Source: Anaerolineae bacterium
GTDB lineage: Bacteria > Chloroflexota > Anaerolineae > 4572-78 > J111
Reading direction: 5' to 3'
Length of the DNA: 5,025 nucleotides
NCBI GenBank assembly: GCA_020433835.1
Contig: JAGRBY010000547.1
Location: forward strand, 1-5,025
The notes below the pieces were generated by a model. The model worked only from the letters and a program-made list of their open reading frames with translations. It was not told the DNA's origin and ran no database searches. The position numbers and the translations under genes were made by a program. Numbering within the stretch: the stretch's first letter is position 1; each line of letters opens with the position of its first letter. Positions 1-4,380 of the stretch are shown piece by piece.

Positions 1-52
1 GCTCGGAGAATCATATGGGGCAGGATTTACACACTTTCTCACAAAAAGGGCA

Positions 53-394
53 ATTCCAAACTCAGCAACGACCAATCGATACGTCGATCAGTCGATTCTC
101 AACCCTTTCCCGATGGCGAGAGGCCTTTGCGGGTGATCGTAATGACATCCACCCGCGCTGTTAGGGCGGGTGGGGCGAACCCCTGATCCACTGAATGGGC
201 TGAATGCATTGAGGTGGCTATGCATACTTCCGTGAAATCACGTCAATCAGCGCCTCCGTGATTCACTCCCACCCCACCGAATGGGACAGACGCATTTCCA
301 AACCGCCGGCTTTTTTTATAGAACCGGGGTGCCGGAGAATGGGGTGAAGCCAGCGGGAAATGTTGGGTCTCTTTCATCGCCCCCAATCTACGTG
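53..394. repeat. Dispersed intergenic repeat, copy A (fullest copy)
   Basis: Non-coding block whose proximal part (53-281) matches 1661-1893 in the same orientation and whose distal part (308-394) matches 4169-4254 at about 90% by hand count. The end of the distal part also recurs at 1897-1927 and 1611-1640. It starts with ATTCCAAACTCAG and ends with CTACGTG. It holds several inverted repeats: an 8-bp stem at 149-173; TGAATgCATTGAG (201-213) against CTCCGTGATTCA (254-265); CGTGA-AA-TCACG (231-242); and CCGGC (306-310) against GCCGG (331-335). No protein is credible here. It could be a REP- or MITE-like element or a structured RNA. Copy A has about 60-80 nt between its two halves that copy B lacks. 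Confidence 0.8.
149..173. repeat. 25-bp hairpin module, orientation 1
   Basis: An 8-bp perfect stem, CCACCCGC / GCGGGTGG, encloses a 9-nt loop GCTGTTAGG. The corresponding module in copy B (1758-1782) matches this one at 24 of 25 positions only when reverse-complemented. Read directly, the match is 19 of 25. Confidence 0.8.
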
Positions 395-424
395 ACTTAC
401 CTAACGGAATCAGGTAAGTTTTTT
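395..424 (+). terminator. Terminator-like hairpin with T-run at the end of repeat A
   Basis: A perfect 8-bp inverted repeat, ACTTACCT (395-402) and AGGTAAGT (412-419), encloses a 9-nt loop. Six T residues (419-424) overlap the stem end. This has the form of a rho-independent terminator for rightward transcription, although the stem is AT-rich and therefore fairly weak. No gene upstream in the window needs it. It may end a transcript entering from the left, or a non-coding transcript of repeat A. Confidence 0.45.
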
Positions 425-826
425 AATGTTCATGCCATTTTGAGGTATTGGTGTGTCGTTTTGATACAGGAAGCGTACAGCCAGGTTTGAAGTAAACCGT
501 TACAGAGTGCTGTTCCAGGCCAGAGTCATTTACACGATACTTTTTCAAAAGTAGGGATAGTGGCGTAGAACCGTTAAGTAATTTCCCCTGTAAAAGGTTT
601 AGAAGAAAAAGTCGATAGCTCTGAAGTTTGGCTTGACGCGGCCAGATAGCTGTTTCCTTTCTTTTTTCGGCTGACCGTTTCTTCACACTTTCCACATTTC
701 TCAACAATTCCCATATGCAACTCCTATACTTCCTGCATAAACTTGTCATATACCCCAACGGTTTATCGGAATACGATAGGGTTATCTAAACAAGCCAACG
801 CTTTAGCTCAAGAAAGTGAGATACTT
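425..826. other. Gene-free AT-rich leader before the HU-like gene
   Basis: This 400-base stretch is visibly richer in A+T than the gene that follows. A 111-codon minus-strand reading frame (423-758) crosses it, but I see no recognisable motif or family resemblance, so I do not call it a gene. It could be a decayed remnant. It presumably carries the promoter of the HU-like gene. Hexamers such as TTGACG and TTGTCA occur, but none is followed at 16-18 nt by a good -10 box, so I do not place a promoter. Confidence 0.5.
811..820 (+). promoter_or_regulatory. Probable ribosome binding site that decides the HU-like start
   Basis: AGAAAGTGAG ends 6 nt before the ATG at 827. It is a partial Shine-Dalgarno match (GTGAG, against GGAG/GTGAG-type sites). 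The frame is also open upstream to a TTG at 743, but that start has no comparable site. The extra 28 residues would not resemble the conserved fold, so ATG 827 is preferred. Confidence 0.5.
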
Positions 827-1228
827 ATGGCCACCCCCATCGAAGCATTCCGAGATTTTGGACCCCGACTTAGACACAACCAAACCCTGGACGAGCGTGA
901 CTTGGCTAAGTGGATTGCCATGCGCACCAGTATGAATCCCAACACGGTCAACCTGGCTCTGCTCGAACTCAAAGATGCCGTTGTGTATCACGCCCACCAG
1001 GGCACGCCGCTCAAGCTGCCGGGCCTGGTCCGCATCGCCCCCTCCATCGACCGCCACGGTAATATCACCCTCAACCTGCGCCTCGACCACAATTTGAAAT
1101 ACACCGTCAACAATATCAACGAGTACACCGGCGACATCATCAACCGTGCCAACATCGGGATCACCGATGCCGCGATGAAAGCCTTGTGGGACGCTGCTCA
1201 CGCCGATAATCCCCTGATTTTCAAATAA
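827..1228 (+). CDS. HU/IHF-like DNA-binding domain protein
   Basis: A 133-residue protein starting MATPIEAF and ending NPLIFK. Residues 20-53 look like two helices (LDERDLAKWIAMRT, then a PNTVNLALLELKD helix). An HU-type beta region follows at about 60-95: TPLKLPGLVRIAPSI, a DRHGN turn, and a second strand ITLNLRLDHNLKYTV. The order helix-helix-strand-arm-strand, with a 'xxLxLPGLVRI' core, resembles the HU/IHF superfamily, closest in my memory to Bvu_2165-like HU domains rather than classical HupB. The C-terminal tail (about 100-133, ITDAAMKALWDAAHADNP) is outside the usual HU core. HU-family proteins bind and bend DNA and favour kinked or cruciform sites. The gene stands alone between repeat copies A and B, directly before a dyad array, and looks more GC-rich than its leader. 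The family call is by pattern only. A role on the neighbouring array is speculation. Confidence 0.75.
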   Translation: MATPIEAFRDFGPRLRHNQTLDERDLAKWIAMRTSMNPNTVNLALLELKDAVVYHAHQGTPLKLPGLVRIAPSIDRHGNITLNLRLDHNLKYTVNNINEYTGDIINRANIGITDAAMKALWDAAHADNPLIFK

Positions 1229-1259
1229 AAACCGTTTTGCCGGTGTTCCACCGCCCTGG

Positions 1260-1291
1260 CGCTGCCCACCCCCACAGCGTCGGGCTTTTTT
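1260..1291 (+). terminator. Possible intrinsic terminator of the HU-like gene
   Basis: CGCTG (1260-1264) can pair with CAGCG (1275-1279); alternatively GCCC (1264-1267) can pair with GGGC (1282-1285), which directly precedes six T residues (1286-1291). A small extra hairpin, CGGTG-TTC-CACCG, lies just upstream at 1241-1253. The position, 32-63 nt after the stop codon on the same strand, is right for a terminator. The stems are short, so confidence is moderate. Confidence 0.45.
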
Positions 1292-1344
1292 GACCCAACT
1301 GACCCCGTTCCCCGCCCCCGTCTTCCTCACGCTACCCAGTTAAA

Positions 1345-1568
1345 TAGGTCTCATTCTCTACTAAATCAGTCTGAGCTATCTACTAAAGTAGGTCAAGCTG
1401 CTTAATAAGGTAGCTCGAGTTTCCTAACTTAGGTAGCTCGAGTTTCCTAACTTAGGTAGCTTGAGTTTCCTAACTTAGGCAGCTCAAGCTACTTACTAAG
1501 GTAGGTTGAGCTACTTTATAAGTCAGCGCGAGCGATCTACTAAACCAGTCGGAGCTACCCGGTAAAAT
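1345..1568. repeat. Degenerate tandem array of ~10 dyad units, 21-23 bp each
   Basis: Units run end to end without spacers, starting near 1345, 1366, 1389, 1411, 1434, 1457, 1480, 1502, 1523 and 1546. Three central units (1411-1479) are nearly identical 23-mers beginning TAGCTYGAG. The outer ones are diverged, but most keep a GAGCTAC- or AGCT-type core. Dyads with clear arms are centred near 1385.5 (CTAC/GTAG), 1405 (CTTA/TAAG), 1428, 1451 and 1474 (CCTAA/TTAGG), 1496 (CTTA/TAAG), 1518 (ACTT/AAGT) and 1560 (TACC/GGTA). In the central units the dyad extends to 9 of 11 pairs. Centres are about two helical turns apart, as in an array of dimeric protein-binding sites. No open frame uses the array. 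It could also be a decayed simple satellite. I do not recognise it. Confidence 0.85.
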
Positions 1569-1573
1569 CGCAG

Positions 1574-1592
1574 CTTACTCACGGGGCGTAAG
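1574..1592. repeat. Small inverted repeat after the dyad array
   Basis: CTTAC (1574-1578) and GTAAG (1588-1592) form a 5-bp stem with a 9-nt loop just after the last array unit. It resembles the CTTA/TAAG dyads of the array but has a longer loop, so it may be a diverged outlier. Confidence 0.4.
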
Positions 1593-1610
1593 TTCTCGTA
1601 ACGCAGCTGA

Positions 1611-1640
1611 GTTGTGGCATCGACCCAACCTACGTGACTG
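1611..1640. repeat. Short copy of the CATCGACCCAACC repeat end
   Basis: GTTGTGG is followed by CATCGACCCAACCTACGTGA, matching the terminal part of copies A (364-394), B (1897-1927) and C (4222-4254). It lacks the CTCTTT loop seen in the others. It lies between the dyad array and copy B, as if left over from another repeat unit. Confidence 0.65.
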
Positions 1641-1647
1641 ATCAATG

Positions 1648-1689
1648 CGTCGATCAGTCGATTCCAAACTCAGAATCGATTGATCGACG
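1648..1689. repeat. Strong hairpin: 16-bp inverted repeat, 10-nt loop
   Basis: CGTCGATCAGTCGATT (1648-1663) is followed by the loop CCAAACTCAG (1664-1673) and then AATCGATTGATCGACG (1674-1689). The arms pair at 15 of 16 positions, and the single exception is a G-T wobble. The first arm occurs unchanged at 82-97 in copy A, where it lies downstream of CCAAACTCAG instead of upstream. The hairpin has no T-run, so it does not look like a terminator. Confidence 0.85.
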
Positions 1690-1927
1690 TCTTAAATGGC
1701 CGATATCAAACCCTTTTCCGATGGCGAGAGGCTTTTTCGGGTGATCGTAATGAAACTCCACCCACCCTAACAGCGCGGGTGGGGGGGCGAACCACTGAAT
1801 CGCTGAATGAACTGAATGCACTGAGGCTGGTATGCATACTTCAGTGATATCACGTCAATCAGTATCTCAGTGATTCAACCTCCACCGCACCGAAGTTGTT
1901 GGGGCTCTTTCATCGACCCAACCTCTT
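1661..1927. repeat. Dispersed intergenic repeat, copy B (internally shorter)
   Basis: It matches copy A in the same orientation from ATTCCAAACTCAG through the CGATGGCGAGAGGC, GGGTGATCGTAATGA, CACTGAAT, TATGCATACTTC and CACGTCAATCAG blocks to CACCGAA (1893). It then jumps to TGTTGGGGCTCTTTCATCGACCC-type sequence (from 1897), omitting the middle of copy A. Its stem TGAATgCACTGAG (1813-1825) / CTCAGTGATTCA (1866-1877) is perfect apart from one bulged G. GTGATATCAC (1844-1853) is a perfect palindrome. GTTGGG (1898-1903) pairs with CCCAAC (1917-1922). Copy B lies immediately 3' of the minus-strand gene ending at 1947, so its terminal hairpin could act on that transcript's end, though it has no U-tract. 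Confidence 0.8.
1758..1782. repeat. 25-bp hairpin module, orientation 2 (flipped)
   Basis: The arms CCACCC and GGGTGG enclose ACCCTAACAGCGC. Its reverse complement equals the module at 149-173 at 24 of 25 positions, while the surrounding repeat runs in the same direction in both copies. The simplest reading is a local inversion between the arms. Confidence 0.75.
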
Positions 1928-1946
1928 GAACGCATTGAGATGATGA

Positions 1947-2984
1947 TTACCAGTTTGGAAACACAAACGGCGGTCTTTCGGCCCGGATTTTATCGCACTT
2001 TTCTTTGCGCCAATGGACGCTGGTGAGCATAACATTATTGACGCGAACGGTTTCCATCAAATCTGTATCCCAATTGAGGCTGCTGGGGCCGCTCAGGTTT
2101 TCGAACCCGCTGATAAGTTTGAAGGGGGAACTCACGATCATCGCCGATTTACGGCTAGCCAGTTGCGAACCCATGGTTGAAATGCACCAGTTATCAACTT
2201 CTTCAAAGGCAAAACTCCCCGCTTGTACTGAACTCAATTCAGTTAATCCGTATAGCGGACCCATAAAAAAGCTTAGAACCCACATAAAAGTCTTGCCCAT
2301 CTCAATATCTTCTTCTCGTCGAAAGTTGTAATAAACATTCGGTTTGTCGCGCATCAACGTGATGAGGTTTTGCATGATCGGACGAGCCTGTACTAAATTA
2401 GCGCGGCGTCCATGGAAGATATCAAGCACATTTTTTACGGTTGATACGCCGCCCACTACCAGCAGACCGTCATTGACCAGCGTCCAGACCCACGGTTCAA
2501 ATTTATCGAGGCTAACATTTTTGTCGTAGCCGATTAAATATGGGGTGATTATCATATAAAGCGTGTCCTCACCATAACTTTCAACCTGTTCGATGTCTCG
2601 GGCTGGAAGGCTCTCGAAAATAGCCGGAGCTTTATGGGTGTAAATCAACATTGCTGCCGAACTGTAATCTACAGAAACCAGGGCCACCTGAGAAACGTCT
2701 TCCGGTTGAAGCTCAACTGAGACAAAGATTGGATCAATAAGTTCATTGATACGATGGTGAGGCAAGATAAATTTCAAGCGGGTATCTTCCCGCAGACGAA
2801 GGTCGGTTAGTACGGCAGCGCCGGTTGTTTCTGCCGGAAGCAGGGCATAGGCATCTACACGTTCATCATCATAGGGTAATTCTGTAAGCGCCACATAAAG
2901 GGTTACCGCCCCATAGTATAAACCACACACCAAAAATGGCGTCAGAACAATTGACAGGCAACAGCCGAACCATTTTTTCTTCAT
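1947..2984 (-). CDS. Membrane-anchored extracytoplasmic protein, unknown function
   Basis: 345 residues. A positive start (MKKKWFG) leads into one hydrophobic segment (about 8-33, LSIVLTPFLVCGLYYGAVTLYVAL) that is a signal anchor or uncleaved signal; C8, C9 and C20 lie in or next to it, but there is no clear lipobox. The rest is predicted outside the membrane and alternates strands and helices. Stretches such as ALLPAETTGAAVLTDLRL (47-64), SQVALVSVDYSSAAMLIY (98-115) and NDGLLVVGGVSTVKNVLD (171-188) recall DUF3352-like proteins, a weak, from-memory similarity. A hydrophobic helix at about 232-247 could be buried or a second membrane contact. The ATG overlaps the stop codon of the upstream membrane gene by 4 nt (ATGA) and has a strong Shine-Dalgarno GGGAGGTG inside that gene, so the two are co-transcribed and probably translationally coupled. 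No function can be assigned. Confidence 0.85.
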   Translation of the reverse strand: MKKKWFGCCLSIVLTPFLVCGLYYGAVTLYVALTELPYDDERVDAYALLPAETTGAAVLTDLRLREDTRLKFILPHHRINELIDPIFVSVELQPEDVSQVALVSVDYSSAAMLIYTHKAPAIFESLPARDIEQVESYGEDTLYMIITPYLIGYDKNVSLDKFEPWVWTLVNDGLLVVGGVSTVKNVLDIFHGRRANLVQARPIMQNLITLMRDKPNVYYNFRREEDIEMGKTFMWVLSFFMGPLYGLTELSSVQAGSFAFEEVDNWCISTMGSQLASRKSAMIVSSPFKLISGFENLSGPSSLNWDTDLMETVRVNNVMLTSVHWRKEKCDKIRAERPPFVFPNW

Positions 2985-4075
2985 TTGACACCTCCCATAT
3001 TATTTTTCGGGCCAGGGTTTCTGTAGAATATTTTCAGCAGCAGCGCCAGCACCAGACCGCTGCCCCCCAACAGAAACATCAGTCCGGCCTGAATGAGTAC
3101 GGATATCAGCCAATTGAAATGTAAGGTGTATATAGCATTGGTGACCAGCTCGATGGTTAATTGCCCCAATGGGTCTTCACTAGTACCAAGTCCGTCCAGC
3201 AGGTATTGCAGCCAATCTAAGATTTGAACGAAAATGATCAGGCCAACCACGGGTGTAACGACCCCGGTAATCAACAGTGTGCTGCCGAACCAGATGCCCA
3301 GGCTGTACAGCGAGCGCACTGTCAAGAGGGCAATTATGGCCAGCAAGCCCAAGGGAATCAGCCACAGTAACCACAACCGATCTAAAACTTGAAAGGCTCG
3401 AATGATAATCTCCGCATCAGATGCTGTGGTTGGCGACCACTCTTCGCGAAAGATACCGCCGTTGGCCAACAATTCGGGATCGCTATTGAATCCGGCAATA
3501 AGGGTTGTGTAAACTTGATCGGCCACTTGTGACACCGGTACACCGGACGGCAGGCACTCAATCTCGACATTGTGCTCTTGGTTGTATTCAAACGTAGGAA
3601 AGTATGAAGGGGGACAAGGCGGATAGCTGCCGACGATAATGGTCATCGCTTCGTGTCCGGTCTCACTCCGGAATCTTTCCAGAAGCGGTCGGAAATCGAA
3701 CTCGTAGGCATCGGTCCGGCCCGCTTCCAGAAAGTTGAAGATATTGTCGATGCCCTGGTCTACGGCGTTATCAATCCAATCTGGCGGCACAAGCAGATCG
3801 ACGGCATGCCGGATGGCGATGGAGTCGATCTCCGGTGGCGGTAGGCTCTGGGCCAAATACTTCTGCCGAATATCCTGTTCAATAGACTGAGTCATAAATT
3901 CACGCACGAATTCATCCAGGCTGACGGCCGACTTAACACTTATCCGGCTGGCAAATGTGAACGACAGTCCGGTAACCAGCACCGCGAGGATGGCCGTCAC
4001 TATGAACGTCATTACCACCGGTACGGCCAAAAGCTGCAAGCACCCGTGTGCTGTTTTGTTTCTTTTCTTTTTCAT
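2981..4075 (-). CDS. Four-helix integral membrane protein with large ectodomain, unknown function
   Basis: 364 residues. The start MKKKRNK is basic, followed by a first membrane helix at about 13-41. A soluble domain of about 190 residues (42-232) follows; it contains VPPDWIDNAVDQGIDNIFNFL (96-116) and two cysteines (C154, C174) that could form a disulfide if it is extracytoplasmic. Three more helices are at about 233-255, 263-286 and 322-350, then a basic tail (KIFYRNPGPK). The positive-inside rule places both ends in the cytoplasm and the large domain outside. I recall similar uncharacterised proteins in Chloroflexota but can name no family. It is first in a two-gene minus-strand operon with the anchored protein that follows, and a shared envelope role is an inference. 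The start is supported by AAGGGAG 7 nt upstream. Confidence 0.85.
   Translation of the reverse strand: MKKKRNKTAHGCLQLLAVPVVMTFIVTAILAVLVTGLSFTFASRISVKSAVSLDEFVREFMTQSIEQDIRQKYLAQSLPPPEIDSIAIRHAVDLLVPPDWIDNAVDQGIDNIFNFLEAGRTDAYEFDFRPLLERFRSETGHEAMTIIVGSYPPCPPSYFPTFEYNQEHNVEIECLPSGVPVSQVADQVYTTLIAGFNSDPELLANGGIFREEWSPTTASDAEIIIRAFQVLDRLWLLWLIPLGLLAIIALLTVRSLYSLGIWFGSTLLITGVVTPVVGLIIFVQILDWLQYLLDGLGTSEDPLGQLTIELVTNAIYTLHFNWLISVLIQAGLMFLLGGSGLVLALLLKIFYRNPGPKNNMGGVK
2991..2996 (-). promoter_or_regulatory. Shine-Dalgarno of the downstream operon gene
   Basis: On the minus strand, GGGAGG ends 6 nt before the ATG at 2984 and lies inside the last codons (MGGVK) of the preceding gene. It fixes the start and supports coupled translation across the ATGA overlap. 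Confidence 0.8.
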
Positions 4076-4082
4076 CGAGTTA

Positions 4083-4089
4083 CTCCCTT
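4083..4089 (-). promoter_or_regulatory. Shine-Dalgarno of the four-helix membrane gene
   Basis: AAGGGAG on the minus strand lies 7 nt before the ATG at 4075. The sequence further upstream (minus strand, about 4090-4140) is AT-rich around GAAAATTCG, and the operon promoter should be here, but no well-spaced -35/-10 pair is convincing. Confidence 0.7.
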
Positions 4090-4168
4090 GGTTTAGGGCT
4101 GTTAAACGAATTTTCGATCACTCAACGCCGCTATCACCGGACATCACCCTCATTTGGTCTTGGCTGCT

Positions 4169-4254
4169 GGCTCTTTTGATAGAACCGGGCTGCCGGAGAA
4201 TGGGGTGATGCCAGCGAGAAATGTTGGGCCTCTTTCATCGACCCAACCTACTTG
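4169..4254. repeat. Dispersed intergenic repeat, copy C (distal block only)
   Basis: It aligns with 308-394 over about 86 nt at roughly 90% identity by hand, from GGCTCTTTTGATAGAACCGG to CCTACTTG. The stem GTTGGG (4223-4228) / CCCAAC (4242-4247) is perfect here and in copy B but weakened in copy A. The flanking stem CTGGC (4167-4171) / GCCGG (4192-4196) keeps pairing through a T-G wobble where copy A has CCGGC. The block lies 3' of the NHL gene and 5' of the membrane operon. Confidence 0.8.
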
Positions 4255-4380
4255 CTGAACCAGTAAAATTAGCGCCCATTAGTGGCTCAGTAGTTCATCC
4301 CCGCTACTCTATCCTATCACCACCAACTGCACCGAATGCCTATGGACACATGTCATCCAATGTAAGCGTGACCTTGATTA

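Larger units (their letters stand above)
4076..4380. other. Intergenic region between the NHL gene and the membrane operon
   Basis: This 305-base gap holds the operon's upstream sequence (4076-4140), repeat copy C (4169-4254) and a tail (4255-4380). The tail includes AGTGGCTCAGTAGTTCATCC and CACCGAATG, which look like diverged pieces of the proximal repeat (compare CAGTATCTCAGTGATTCA and CACCGAA in copy B) but lie after, not before, the distal block. No clear terminator follows the NHL gene. No small gene or RNA gene is recognisable. Confidence 0.6.

Noticed and set aside
281..490. 69-codon plus-strand frame over the end of repeat A
   Set aside because: It crosses the repeat, its stems and the terminator-like hairpin. 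The equivalent copy C region does not keep it as a gene.
423..758. 111-codon minus-strand reading frame upstream of the HU-like gene
   Set aside because: There is no recognisable domain, no convincing ribosome site, odd composition and no partner. It ends next to the terminator-like hairpin. It could be a degraded gene but cannot be supported.
743..826. Upstream TTG start adding 28 residues to the HU-like protein
   Set aside because: TTG is a rarer start with no good Shine-Dalgarno here. The extension does not resemble the fold, while ATG 827 has a GTGAG site 6 nt upstream.
803..1330. 175-codon minus-strand frame opposite the HU-like gene
   Set aside because: It is a shadow of the GC-rich coding strand, with low-complexity Gly/Val/Asp-rich translation, and it runs through the terminator region.
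1345..1568. CRISPR array
   Set aside because: Units abut without unique spacers, diverge along the array and have dyad centres. No cas gene is nearby.
1345..1568. Integron attC-type cassette array
   Set aside because: Units of 21-23 bp are too short, no GTTRRRY core sites are arranged as R'/R'' pairs, and no integrase is in view.
2005..2529. Plus-strand frames inside the minus-strand membrane gene
   Set aside because: They are shadows of a minus-strand gene with clear signal anchor, Shine-Dalgarno and operon overlap.
4328..4356. Imperfect palindrome GGACACATGTCATCC near the end of the NHL gene
   Set aside because: The arms pair only partly, there is no T-run on either strand, and similar short palindromes are expected by chance.
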